Below are positions 1 through 8,119 of a DNA stretch of 64,000 bases, one piece after another (the first letter of the stretch is position 1; each line of letters opens with the position of its first letter). The notes below the pieces were generated by a model. The model was given only the letters and a program-made list of their open reading frames with translations, was not told where the DNA came from and did not search any database. Location of the stretch: positions 930,001 to 994,000 of the forward strand of contig JACJID010000001.1 of NCBI GenBank assembly GCA_014138725.1, in the 5' to 3' direction. A program made the translations under genes and the position numbers. This stretch comes from Kutzneria viridogrisea (GTDB taxonomy: Bacteria > Actinomycetota > Actinomycetes > Mycobacteriales > Pseudonocardiaceae).

Positions 1-52
1 TGTCTACGTCAAATGTGATACTCCAACCGGAGGGGACTGGTAGGAATTTCGG

Positions 53-874
53 TCAGTTGTGGGGAGCTTCATCGAAGTTCCGTCTGCCTGGTTCGCAAAT
101 GAATTCGGTGACGACTCCTATCTTTCGGAAGCCGGCCCGCCGGTACGCGCGTTCGGCGACGCCTCCGGTGGCCGCGAAAAGGCTGGCGGGTACCCCTGTC
201 GCACAGGCGGTGGCATGGGCGGCCAGTGCAACTTCGGTAGCGATTCCCATCCCTCGCCAACTGGGGTGGAGGAGCAGGTTCTTGACTCGAATCATTGTGG
301 CCGAATGCATGATTCCCACCGTTCCGTACGTCTCATTCGCGCCGTCGATCATGAAGTAGCGGAGGATGCCACTTTTCCATTTTCCGTGCTCGTATTCCGC
401 CCATGACCGTACATCGACATGGTGGCCGTCGGGAGCATGAGTGGATTCGCTGTCGATACGCACCTTTTCGGCCCAGTTCGATGCCGACGTGATCTCCCGT
501 AGCCGTACTCGGGTACTCCCTTGTGGTGCGCATTCCGGGTCGCGAACGAGTATCGACTCGAAACGCCGCACATATCCGTGGGTGAGCAGTTCGGTCTCGA
601 GGGCAGGCGATCGGTCGGTCAGGTAGAGTCGATAGCGGTGCCCACCCCCGATTCGAACGGCATCTTCGAATTCGAGCCGCCATCGACGCGCACTCTCCTC
701 TGCGGCGGAGAGATCGACGCGGATGGCCAGACAGCCTGCGGCGAGGTGCTCGAGACCAGGAGTTCGGACGAGTGTGAAACCGTTGCCTTGTAATGATTCG
801 GCACCTGCCTCGAAGTAGACGGTGTCGGTTTCGACGACATCGTCCAGGTAGCGCCGCTGGAGCAGGGAATCCAT
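53..874 (-). CDS. GNAT-family N-acetyltransferase
   Basis: A 273-residue protein whose C-terminal half carries a GNAT acetyl-CoA site: the stretch LLLHPSWRGMGIATEVALAA has the Q/RxxGxG/A-like pyrophosphate loop (RGMGIA) after a beta strand. A later ERAYRRAGF segment is typical of the end of the fold. The N-terminal 130 residues resemble no domain I can name and may be a degenerate second GNAT repeat. The family moves an acetyl group from acetyl-CoA to an amine in the cytoplasm; the substrate here is unknown. It lies upstream of and divergent from the amidinotransferase operon, with 272 bp between them, so it could be a self-protection or tailoring gene of the NRPS cluster or simply a neighbour. 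ATG start. Confidence 0.8.
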   Translation of the reverse strand: MDSLLQRRYLDDVVETDTVYFEAGAESLQGNGFTLVRTPGLEHLAAGCLAIRVDLSAAEESARRWRLEFEDAVRIGGGHRYRLYLTDRSPALETELLTHGYVRRFESILVRDPECAPQGSTRVRLREITSASNWAEKVRIDSESTHAPDGHHVDVRSWAEYEHGKWKSGILRYFMIDGANETYGTVGIMHSATMIRVKNLLLHPSWRGMGIATEVALAAHATACATGVPASLFAATGGVAERAYRRAGFRKIGVVTEFICEPGRRNFDEAPHN

Positions 875-1032
875 GGTTCAGTCTCCATTCACGCACTGCG
901 TGGCCGTGAATTCAGCGGTTTCCTGGTAGCGCGACCGCTCGCGCCGAAGCCATCGAGCTGGACCAGCCATTTCGGACAGGATGGGACGGGTGCATGCATG
1001 TGAGCCTCCCGTACCCGCCCCGGATGGTCTGC

Positions 1033-1053
1033 GGGACCAAGGTCCCATGGTCC
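1033..1053 (+). promoter_or_regulatory. Repeated operator-like element, copy 1
   Basis: A 21-bp element containing the core GACCAAGGTCCCATGGTC. It holds an inverted repeat, GGGACC and GGTCCC around AA, next to CCATGG. An identical 21-bp copy lies at 10018-10038 and an inverted 19-bp copy at 9958-9976, both in the divergent NRPS promoter. Its place about 95 bp upstream of the amidinotransferase start suggests a binding site for a cluster regulator. That role is inferred from the repetition only. Confidence 0.65.
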
Positions 1054-1077
1054 CCGCGCCAAACTCCGGACCACACT

Positions 1078-1115
1078 GGTTGAGCGGCTCGGGTTCGCGA
1101 GTCCACCGCTCAACC
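1078..1115 (+). promoter_or_regulatory. 10-bp inverted repeat in the leader of the amidinotransferase operon
   Basis: The arms GGTTGAGCGG (1078-1087) and CCGCTCAACC (1106-1115) are perfectly complementary across an 18-nt loop. They end about 15 nt before the GAGGAGG ribosome binding site of the amidinotransferase. This could be an operator or an RNA hairpin in the 5' untranslated region. Confidence 0.5.
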
Positions 1116-1146
1116 GGGAACTGCCACCCACGGCGAGGAGGAACCG

Positions 1147-2217
1147 TTGCCCCACCCAGCCGCATCGGCGAGCCCCGTGCGTTCGTACACGGAGTGGGAT
1201 CCGTTGGAGGAGGTGATCGTCGGCGTCGTCGACGGGGCCTGTTTTCCGGGCTGGCACCTCGCTCTTCCCCCGGTATTGCCGGCCGACCAGCACGAGAGAT
1301 TCCGCCGGATGGCCGGGCAGCCGTTCCCGGCGGAGCAGGTCGCGGCCGCGGCCGCTGAGCTCGACGAGTTCGCGCACATCCTGGAGTGCGAAGGCGTGAC
1401 CGTGCGCCGGCCCGAGCCCATCCCGCAGGACCGGCCGTACCGGACGCTCGACTGGACCAGCACCGGGATGTACGCGGCGATGCCGAGGGACTCGCTGCTG
1501 GTGGTCGGCGACCAGATCATCGAGTGCCCGATGGCCTGGCGCTCCCGCTACTACGAGACGCTGGCCTACCGGCCGCTGCTCAAGGAGTACTTCCACGGCG
1601 GCGCCCGGTGGACGGCCGCGCCCAAGCCGGAGCTGACCGACGAGCAGTTCGACCAGGACTGGGTCGAATCCGATCCGGTTCGACTGGTGGTGACCGAGTT
1701 CGAGCCCACCTTCGACGCTGCCGACTTCGTCCGCTGTGGACGGGACATCTTCGCCCAGCGCAGCAACGTCACCAACGACTTCGGCATCGAGTGGCTGCGT
1801 CGGCAGTTGGGGGCGGACTACCGGGTGCACGTGATCGAGTTCGCCGACACGCACCCGATGCACATCGACGCCACCCTGGTCCCGCTGGCGCCGGGCAAGC
1901 TGCTGATCAACGCCGAGCGGGTGCCCGAGGTACCCCGCCAGTTCCGGGACTGGGACGTGCTGGCCGCGCCGGAGCCGGTGATCCCCGACTCGCACCCGCT
2001 GTACCTGACCAGCAAGTGGATCAACATGAACCTGCTGGTGCTCGACGAGCAGCGGGTGGTGGTGGAGCGGCAGGACGAGCCGATGATCGCCGCCATGAAG
2101 GAGTTCGGGTTCACCCCGATCCTCTGCGACTTCCGCAACTTCAACAGCTTCGGTGGCTCCTTCCACTGCGCCACGCTGGACGTGCGACGCAGCGGCGCCC
2201 TGGAGTCCTACTTCTGA
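1147..2217 (+). CDS. Amidinotransferase (glycine/inosamine amidinotransferase family)
   Basis: A 356-residue member of the L-arginine:X amidinotransferase family (GATM, StrB and toxin-cluster relatives), which transfers the guanidine carbon unit of arginine to an amine through a covalent amidino-cysteine. The sequence has the conserved opening SYTEWDPLEEVIVG, the acidic/His region MHIDATLVPL, and the catalytic cysteine near the C-terminus in GGSFHCATLD. Length is normal for the family. The start is TTG, supported by GAGGAGG just upstream. It heads an operon with the desaturase (9 bp later) and the 2OG oxygenase. In this setting it probably makes a guanidino amino acid building block or installs a guanidine on the peptide. 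The acceptor amine cannot be read from sequence. Confidence 0.93.
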   Translation: MPHPAASASPVRSYTEWDPLEEVIVGVVDGACFPGWHLALPPVLPADQHERFRRMAGQPFPAEQVAAAAAELDEFAHILECEGVTVRRPEPIPQDRPYRTLDWTSTGMYAAMPRDSLLVVGDQIIECPMAWRSRYYETLAYRPLLKEYFHGGARWTAAPKPELTDEQFDQDWVESDPVRLVVTEFEPTFDAADFVRCGRDIFAQRSNVTNDFGIEWLRRQLGADYRVHVIEFADTHPMHIDATLVPLAPGKLLINAERVPEVPRQFRDWDVLAAPEPVIPDSHPLYLTSKWINMNLLVLDEQRVVVERQDEPMIAAMKEFGFTPILCDFRNFNSFGGSFHCATLDVRRSGALESYF

Positions 2218-2226
2218 GGCGGTGCC

Positions 2227-3189
2227 ATGCGCGTCTGGAGGGTCTCGCCGTGGGACGGCCTGTTGCTGGCCTACAGCCTCGTCCACTTCGCGGCTCTGTT
2301 CTGGTGTGCGGCAACCTGGGAGCAGGCCGGCCTGGTGGGTCGGGTGGCGCAGGTCGCCGTGCTCGCCGGGATGACCGCGTACAACATCATCGTCGTGTCG
2401 CACCTGTTCACCCACGTGCCGTGGTTCGTCTCCACCCGGCTGAACGCGGCGGTGTCGGCGCTGAACTCGGCCAACATCGGTCAGTCCGTGCAGGCCTACG
2501 AACTGATGCACGTGCGCAACCACCATCGGTACAACAACGACGCCCCGGGGGACACCGGCACCACGAGGGACTTGTCCTCCACCTATCGGGACGGCGAGGA
2601 CGGGGAACACGCGCCGCTGCTGCGCTATGCGGTCGGCGGGGCCTTGCAGTCACTGCGCGACCGCGGCCGTGAGTTGCTGATCCTCGTGGGACTGGGCAAG
2701 GCCGATGCCGGTGAGCGGATGCTGAACTCGTTGGCCTGGCGTCGGGAACCCCGGCGCAGCCGGGAACTTCGCCAGATCAGGATCGACCGCGTGGTGCGCT
2801 GGCTGTCGCTGGCCGCGCTCACGGCGATCTGCTGGCAGTGGACCCTGTTCTGCTACCTGCCGGCCTATTTCCTCGCGCTGGCCATGGTGAACGTGCAGAA
2901 CTACTACCGGCACTACGGCGCCGACCCGGACAACCGGGCCGCCGACTCGGTCAGCTACTACGGGCGGTTGTACAACCGGCTCGCGTTCAACGACGGCTAC
3001 CACCAGGAGCACCACCTGAACCCGGGCGCGCACTGGTCGCAACTGCCGGCCGTGCGGCGGCGGCATCAGGCCCGACTGGACGCACAGCCCCGGATCATCA
3101 GCCCGTTGCCGGCCATGCTGGGTTTCCTGCACGCTCGCCGGCCGCTGTTGCACCACGCCCGGACGAGGGGGGACGTTCGTGACCATTGA
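2227..3189 (+). CDS. Membrane fatty-acid desaturase/hydroxylase family protein
   Basis: A 320-residue integral-membrane diiron enzyme. It shows the three histidine boxes of the family: HLFTH (HxxxH), HVRNHH (HxxxHH) and HQEHH (HxxHH). Hydrophobic segments lie around residues 15-65 and 190-220. Members use O2 to desaturate or hydroxylate acyl chains, and some act on other carbon skeletons. It starts 9 bp after the amidinotransferase stop, and its end overlaps the next gene by 11 bp, so the three are likely translationally coupled. A lipid chain or an amino acid tied to the NRPS are both possible substrates; the sequence does not decide. Confidence 0.85.
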   Translation: MRVWRVSPWDGLLLAYSLVHFAALFWCAATWEQAGLVGRVAQVAVLAGMTAYNIIVVSHLFTHVPWFVSTRLNAAVSALNSANIGQSVQAYELMHVRNHHRYNNDAPGDTGTTRDLSSTYRDGEDGEHAPLLRYAVGGALQSLRDRGRELLILVGLGKADAGERMLNSLAWRREPRRSRELRQIRIDRVVRWLSLAALTAICWQWTLFCYLPAYFLALAMVNVQNYYRHYGADPDNRAADSVSYYGRLYNRLAFNDGYHQEHHLNPGAHWSQLPAVRRRHQARLDAQPRIISPLPAMLGFLHARRPLLHHARTRGDVRDH

Positions 3190-4048
3190 CGGTACTGCGC
3201 CACGGATTGTCGGCAAGTCGTTGCTGGACAACGGATTCCAGGTTCACCAAACCACCCGGGTCGTCGACTTCGACGCCGTGTCACGGGTGCTGCGTGGCGA
3301 ACTCGCCGCCTACCGGGTCCGCTCATATCTGTCCACATCGGACTGTGAGCGTATCGCCGCGAACTTCTGGTCGCCCGCGATGTCCCGCACGCCGCGCTAC
3401 GGCGACGGAGTCGGCGGGGTCGAGGGCTACCTCGTCGGCGCGTCGCACATCGACAAGACCACCGAGGAGTACCTGGCTTCGGTGGAACAGTCGGCGGGCG
3501 CGGTGCGTGAACTCTACCGGGACGCCGTCAACCCTATTGCCGATTTTCGCTCCTCGCTGACGGCCCACGGTGTCGTGTCGGCGGCCCGAGTGGCCCGGCA
3601 CCACGGCATACCGGCCGGGGACTCGAAAGCCGTGTGCTGGAACCAGGAAGGCGAGTTCCTGCTGCAACCGCACGACGACCTGGCGCAGCTCGGCGATCCG
3701 CTCCAGGCCGGGTTCGAGATCCAGCGGCTGCGACGGGTGCTGGCGGTCAACGTCTACCCGCAGGTGATCGCCGGGACCGGGCAGCTCAAGGTGTGGAACG
3801 TCGAGCCGGACGAGGCGTCGCGGGACCAGTTGGGGCTGCGGTACAGCGGGTTCCCCTATCCGGCCGAGCTGCTGACCGACGTGCCATCCACGGTCATCCC
3901 CGTTGAAACCGGCGATCTCTGTTTCGTCAACGGGAATCTCGTGCACGCGGTGCTGGGTGGCGAACCCGCTGGCCAGCACCGGAGGCGGTTGCTGCTGACC
4001 TGCTTCACCGGGGTGAACGACCGCGGTGAGCTGCTCTGGTGGACCTGA
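3179..4048 (+). CDS. Fe(II)/2-oxoglutarate-dependent oxygenase-like protein
   Basis: A 289-residue protein with a plausible facial triad: HDD in QPHDDLAQL (HxD) and a distal histidine in [11 protein letters not shown]. An arginine follows in [11 protein letters not shown], suited to binding 2-oxoglutarate. The family uses Fe(II), O2 and 2-oxoglutarate to hydroxylate, desaturate or cyclise substrates. An aspartate rather than glycine in HxD argues for a hydroxylase over a halogenase. It is the last gene of the rightward amidinotransferase operon; its GTG start overlaps the desaturase. Likely role: oxidation of an amino acid or of a carrier-bound residue. Family assignment rests on motifs, so confidence is moderate. 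Confidence 0.7.
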   Translation: MTIDGTAPRIVGKSLLDNGFQVHQTTRVVDFDAVSRVLRGELAAYRVRSYLSTSDCERIAANFWSPAMSRTPRYGDGVGGVEGYLVGASHIDKTTEEYLASVEQSAGAVRELYRDAVNPIADFRSSLTAHGVVSAARVARHHGIPAGDSKAVCWNQEGEFLLQPHDDLAQLGDPLQAGFEIQRLRRVLAVNVYPQVIAGTGQLKVWNVEPDEASRDQLGLRYSGFPYPAELLTDVPSTVIPVETGDLCFVNGNLVHAVLGGEPAGQHRRRLLLTCFTGVNDRGELLWWT

Positions 4049-4101
4049 CGCGTGCGTCGAGGTGTTGTGACCACCAGGCGACCGCCCGCACCGGCCCACC
4101 C

Positions 4102-4135
4102 GAACGCGCCGTCAGCCTAGGCCGACGGCGCGTTC
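4102..4135. terminator. Bidirectional hairpin terminator between convergent genes
   Basis: The arms GAACGCGCCGTC (4102-4113) and GACGGCGCGTTC (4124-4135) form a perfect 12-bp stem with a 10-nt loop. The stem lies between the oxygenase stop (4048) and the convergent cyclodeaminase gene, and its right arm overlaps the last codons of the latter. No long U-tract follows, which is common in actinomycetes. Confidence 0.65.
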
Positions 4136-5065
4136 GTACACGTACCTGGCGGCCAGGATGTCCTCGACCGCGAGGCCCAGCGACTCGAACACCGTCACCT
4201 CGTCGTCGTTGTCGCGGCCAGGATGCTTGCCCAGCAGCACTTCACCGATCTCGGCCCGGATGTCCGACGCCTCGAAGTGGCCTTCCCTCATGGCCGACAA
4301 CAGATCCCCGGCCTCGACGAGGGCCGACTCGCGGCTGTCCACGAACACGCCGGCTCGCCCCACCAGGTCTCCCGCCAGCTCACGGCAGTCAGGGAACACC
4401 GCGCCGACCGCGTTGACGTGCGTGCCCGCCGCCACCATGCCGGCCTCCAGCAGCGGCGTCGGGCTCGCCGTGGTGGTGCAGATCAGGTCCGCGCCGGCGA
4501 CGGCCTCGGCCACCGAGTCGGCCCGCACCACCGGAAGCCCGACGGCCGACTCCACCATGGCACGGGCGTGATCCGGGTTGCGGCTCCACACCCGAACCTC
4601 CCGCAGTTCCCGCACCAGCGCGAGGGCCGTCAGATGGGCCCGAGCCTGCGTCCCGGACCCGAGCAGCGCCAGAACACCGGCGTCGGGACGGGCGAGCGCG
4701 TCGGTGGCGACCGCGGATACCGCGGCCGTGCGGATCGCGGTCAGGCTGGTGCCGTCGACCGCCGCGACCGGCGCCGCGGTGTCGGGGTCGAGCACGAGCA
4801 CGAGCCCGGGATGCGGGTCGAGGCCGCGAGCCGGGTTGTCGGGCTTGACGGCGATCGCCTTCAACCCGAACATGCCGCGCTCACCGCCGAACGAGACGAA
4901 GGCCGGCATCACGGCGAGCACGTCGCCGCCGGCCCCGGGAACCATGGTGCGCATCGGCTGGTGCACCCGGCCGGCACTGAACGAGCACAGCGCCTCGCGC
5001 ATCACCGGGATCGCCGCGCTCATCGGGAGCAGCTCCCGGACGGCGGCCTCGTCGAGGTTTCTCAC
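4112..5065 (-). CDS. Ornithine/lysine cyclodeaminase family protein (mu-crystallin family)
   Basis: A 317-residue NAD-dependent enzyme of the ornithine cyclodeaminase family. Visible are the Rossmann glycine motif in ALLGSGTQARAHL (about residue 125), the upstream GLKAIAV lysine strand, and the TAIRTAA substrate/NAD region. Ornithine cyclodeaminase gives L-proline and lysine cyclodeaminases give L-pipecolate, both releasing ammonia. SbnB-type relatives instead make a 2,3-diaminopropionate precursor. The fourth A domain of the NRPS reads as proline-like, so supplying proline or pipecolate is the best guess. It starts with GTG, lies 16 bp upstream of nothing else in its direction, and is the last gene of the leftward operon running from the A-T didomain. 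Confidence 0.88.
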   Translation of the reverse strand: MRNLDEAAVRELLPMSAAIPVMREALCSFSAGRVHQPMRTMVPGAGGDVLAVMPAFVSFGGERGMFGLKAIAVKPDNPARGLDPHPGLVLVLDPDTAAPVAAVDGTSLTAIRTAAVSAVATDALARPDAGVLALLGSGTQARAHLTALALVRELREVRVWSRNPDHARAMVESAVGLPVVRADSVAEAVAGADLICTTTASPTPLLEAGMVAAGTHVNAVGAVFPDCRELAGDLVGRAGVFVDSRESALVEAGDLLSAMREGHFEASDIRAEIGEVLLGKHPGRDNDDEVTVFESLGLAVEDILAARYVYERAVGLG

Positions 5066-5081
5066 GTCTATCCCCCTGTGG

Positions 5082-6224
5082 TCACAGCGGAAGGGACTGA
5101 CCGATGATCTCCTTCATGATCTCGGTGGTGCCCCCGTAGATGCTCTGTACCCTGGCCTGCACGTAGGCCCGGCCGACCAGGGAGTCGGCGCTGTACCCGT
5201 AGCCGCCGTGCAGCTGCAGGCAGCGGTTCACGACGTCGGCGCACAGGTCGGTGTTCCACCACTTCGCCATCGCGGCCTGCTCCGAGGTCAACTCGCCCCG
5301 GTCGTGCTCCACCACGCACCGGTCGGTGAAGACGCGGGCCACCTGGACCGCGGTGGCCATCTCGGCCAGCTGGAACCGGTTGTGCTGGAACTGGCCGATC
5401 GGCCGGCCGAACGCGGACCGCATGCCGCAGTACCGCATGGTCTCGGCCAGCACCTGCTCGGCCAGCGCGAGCGAGGTGACCGCCACCGACAGGCGTTCGC
5501 GGGGCAGGTTCCGCATCAGGTAGCGGAAGCCCGCGCCGGCCTCGCCCAGCAGGTTCGCCCGGGGCACGAGCACGTCGTCGAAGGTCATCTCCACGGTGTC
5601 CAGCGAGTGCAGGCCGATCTTGGACAGCGGCTTGCCCACGGTCAGCCCCGGCAGCGGCGGCTCCAGCACGAGCAGGCTGGCCGACCGGGGGCCGGCCGCC
5701 GGGTCGAGCGCGACCACCAGGACCAGCCCGGCCAGCAGCCCGTGGGTGACGAAGGCCTTGCGGCCCCGCAGCCGGTAGTGGCCGTCGCCCTCCCGGTGCG
5801 CGGTGGTGGTGATCGCCGCGATGTCGCTGCCGGTGTCCGGCTCGGTGATGGCGATGGTGGCGATCAGCTCGCCGGAGCAGAAACCCGGCAGCCAGCGGCG
5901 TTTCTGTTCCGGCGTGCCCAGACCGTCCAGGTAGCCGCCGACGATCTCGCAGTGCAGGTTGAAGGCCGGGCTCAGCGTGCCGGCCCTGGCCATCTCCTCG
6001 CCCCGCACCACGTGGTAGCGGTAGTCCCGGACCCCGCCGCCGCCGTACTCGATGTCGATCTCCGGCGCCAGCAGGCCCTGGCGCCCCGCCGCCAGCCAGA
6101 CGTCCCGGTCGACGACGCCGGCCTCCTCCCACTTGGGCAGGTTGGGCGTGAGCTCGCGGGCGATGAACTCCCGGACGATCTCCCGGAACGCGCGGTGGTC
6201 GTCGGTGAAGATGTCCCGTGCCAT
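5082..6224 (-). CDS. Acyl-CoA dehydrogenase, LCAD-like
   Basis: A 380-residue flavoprotein of the acyl-CoA dehydrogenase family. It has the FAD/substrate motif AITEPDTGSD (about residue 133) and the C-terminal LHGGYGY and IYGGTTEIMKEIIG blocks. The latter has Gly where MCAD-type enzymes carry the catalytic Glu. Long-chain/isovaleryl types place the base in an ERL segment instead, and NLPRERLSVA is present here, so activity is plausible. The ATG start overlaps the stop of the radical SAM gene (TGATG-type overlap). Beside an A-T didomain, a likely job is alpha,beta-dehydrogenation of an aminoacyl- or acyl-carrier thioester, as the prolyl-carrier oxidases do. Acyl-CoA as substrate cannot be excluded. 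Confidence 0.92.
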   Translation of the reverse strand: MARDIFTDDHRAFREIVREFIARELTPNLPKWEEAGVVDRDVWLAAGRQGLLAPEIDIEYGGGGVRDYRYHVVRGEEMARAGTLSPAFNLHCEIVGGYLDGLGTPEQKRRWLPGFCSGELIATIAITEPDTGSDIAAITTTAHREGDGHYRLRGRKAFVTHGLLAGLVLVVALDPAAGPRSASLLVLEPPLPGLTVGKPLSKIGLHSLDTVEMTFDDVLVPRANLLGEAGAGFRYLMRNLPRERLSVAVTSLALAEQVLAETMRYCGMRSAFGRPIGQFQHNRFQLAEMATAVQVARVFTDRCVVEHDRGELTSEQAAMAKWWNTDLCADVVNRCLQLHGGYGYSADSLVGRAYVQARVQSIYGGTTEIMKEIIGQSLPL

Positions 6225-8119
6225 CACAGTGTGCTCAGCCCCATCGGCTGACAGGTCGGCAGCAGGGTGCGCAGCCGCTGGATCATCACGTGGCAGTAGC
6301 TGGCGTTCTGCTCGATGGTGTGGTGGCGGGGGACCGGCATCTTGCCGTCGCGCGGGTGCTCGAAGCACAGCCCGGTCGTGGGCTCGGACACCAGCCGCAG
6401 ATCCACCGGCAGCTGCGCCAACGCCTCGGGCAGCGACACCACGATCCTGGTGTCCTCGACCTCCAGCAGCCGCGCCTCGGTCAACTCGACGCCGGGTGCC
6501 TGCACTGGCTCGCGGTAGATGTAGGGCCGGGCGACCAGGTCCAGGTCGGTGGCACAGCGGGCGCCCGCGTCGGACCACCACGGCTGGGAACGGGCGAAGT
6601 CCAGCAGCAGCGCGTCGAAGGCGTGCCGGTGCGAGTGCAGCACGAGGTGCGCCGCCTTGCCGATGTTGAGCAGGTCGTAGTTGTCGGCGGTGGCCACCGA
6701 GTCCGCGACGAAGCGGCACAGCTCGTTGTCCGCCCGCTGCCAGAAGCTCGTCGCCGCGGTGAAGAAGTCCTCATAGGACTGAAGGCCGCTGCGGTCCAGG
6801 TAGCCGGCGAGGTGGTAGGCGCCGCGGGCGTTGTAGAGGCTCTGCACCAGGTAGTAGAACCAGGTGCCCTGCTCGCACTCGGCCCGGTCCACCCACCGGG
6901 TCGCCACCACCACGTCGGCCTCCGCCACGGGATCCGGCGCCCGCTCCACCTCGATGCCCATCGTCTCCCGCTGCTCGTACAGCGCGGTGTTGTGCAGCAG
7001 CAGCTGCGGGTAGACGGTGAGCGTGTCCGCCTCCAGCCGGCACAGCCGGGCGATCCCGGCCTTGAAGGTCGCCAGCGTCTCGCCGGGCAGCGGCCAGATC
7101 ATCTCGATGAAGGAGCTGATCCGCTTCTCGTTCAGGCTGCGCTGCAACTCGGTGTAGGTGGCCTCCCGGATGTTCTCCCGGTCGATCAGCCGCAGCGTGT
7201 CGGTGTTCACCGTCTGCAGCGAGATGGGCTGGCTGGTGACCAGGCCGCCGCGCACCAGGATCTCGGTGATCTCGGCCACCCGCTCCGGCCGGTTCTTCGC
7301 GGCGGCCAGCACCATCGAGGTGGGGAAGCCGAACTCCTCCTGGCAGCTCACGATGTGCTTGCTCAGCTCCACGTCCCTCGGCGACAGCCCCCAGTTGGCG
7401 TCGGCGATGAAGACGCTGGCCACGCCGTGCTCGGCGATCCACCGGATGTCCCCGCGCACGCGGTCCTCGTCGAACTTGTAGACCTTGGAGTTGGTCGCCG
7501 CGCCCCAGAAGCAGAATCCGCAGTGGAACGGGCAGCCGCGGTTGGTCTCCAGCACGGTGAACGTGTAGTCCTGGCCGTCGAACAGCCCGGCGGCGAACGG
7601 GGACGGCACGTCGTCGAGGGTGCGCAGCCGGGGCGGTTTGTCGGTGGTCACCAGCTCGCCGTGGCCGGTCCGGAAGGTCACGCCCGAGACCTCGGCGAGG
7701 TCCGGCTCGTCGACGAGCATCTGCCGCAGGAACTCGTAGCAGGGCTGCTCGCCCTCGCCGTTGCACACCACGACGTTGTTGGCGCCGGCCGGGATGTAGT
7801 CCGCGCCGTGGTTCATCACCTGCGCCCCGCCGAGCAGGAACCAGGCGTCGGGCCGTTCGGCCAGGAGTCCGGCCAGCAGCCGCCGGATCAGCCCGGTGTT
7901 CCAGATGTAGCAGCTGAACGCGTAGACGTCGCTGTCCAGGTCCAGCAGTTCGGCGAGGATCTGCTCGGGGTCCTGGCGCAGGCTGCGGGAGTAGAACCGG
8001 AAGTCCACCGACGCCGCGATGACGGGGTCCTGCATCGCGTAGGCCTGGAGGTAGCCGGACACCAGCGGGACTGTGTTGTCGTAGACCGAAAGCTCGACGA
8101 AGGTGACGTGCTTGGTCAT
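6224..8119 (-). CDS. B12-binding-domain radical SAM enzyme
   Basis: A 631-residue protein with an N-terminal cobalamin-type Rossmann domain (about residues 5-150, with YAFSCYIWNTG and FLLGGAQVMNHG). A radical SAM barrel follows, with the cluster motif CPFHCGFC (CxxxCxxC, about residue 205). The C-terminal region of about 200 residues is not one I recognise. Relatives methylate unactivated carbons or catalyse ring and rearrangement reactions, using SAM and cobalamin. It is sandwiched by 4-base overlaps between the A-T didomain upstream and the acyl-CoA dehydrogenase downstream, so the three products probably act on the same carrier-bound or free amino acid. The exact reaction is unknown. Confidence 0.92.
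   Translation of the reverse strand: MTKHVTFVELSVYDNTVPLVSGYLQAYAMQDPVIAASVDFRFYSRSLRQDPEQILAELLDLDSDVYAFSCYIWNTGLIRRLLAGLLAERPDAWFLLGGAQVMNHGADYIPAGANNVVVCNGEGEQPCYEFLRQMLVDEPDLAEVSGVTFRTGHGELVTTDKPPRLRTLDDVPSPFAAGLFDGQDYTFTVLETNRGCPFHCGFCFWGAATNSKVYKFDEDRVRGDIRWIAEHGVASVFIADANWGLSPRDVELSKHIVSCQEEFGFPTSMVLAAAKNRPERVAEITEILVRGGLVTSQPISLQTVNTDTLRLIDRENIREATYTELQRSLNEKRISSFIEMIWPLPGETLATFKAGIARLCRLEADTLTVYPQLLLHNTALYEQRETMGIEVERAPDPVAEADVVVATRWVDRAECEQGTWFYYLVQSLYNARGAYHLAGYLDRSGLQSYEDFFTAATSFWQRADNELCRFVADSVATADNYDLLNIGKAAHLVLHSHRHAFDALLLDFARSQPWWSDAGARCATDLDLVARPYIYREPVQAPGVELTEARLLEVEDTRIVVSLPEALAQLPVDLRLVSEPTTGLCFEHPRDGKMPVPRHHTIEQNASYCHVMIQRLRTLLPTCQPMGLSTL

Noticed and set aside
889-2610. 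A 573-codon open frame on the minus strand opposite the amidinotransferase
   Set aside because: It is a GC-rich shadow of a clearly recognisable plus-strand gene, has no domain pattern, and its composition (V/H/R/G-rich) is typical of antisense frames in high-GC DNA.
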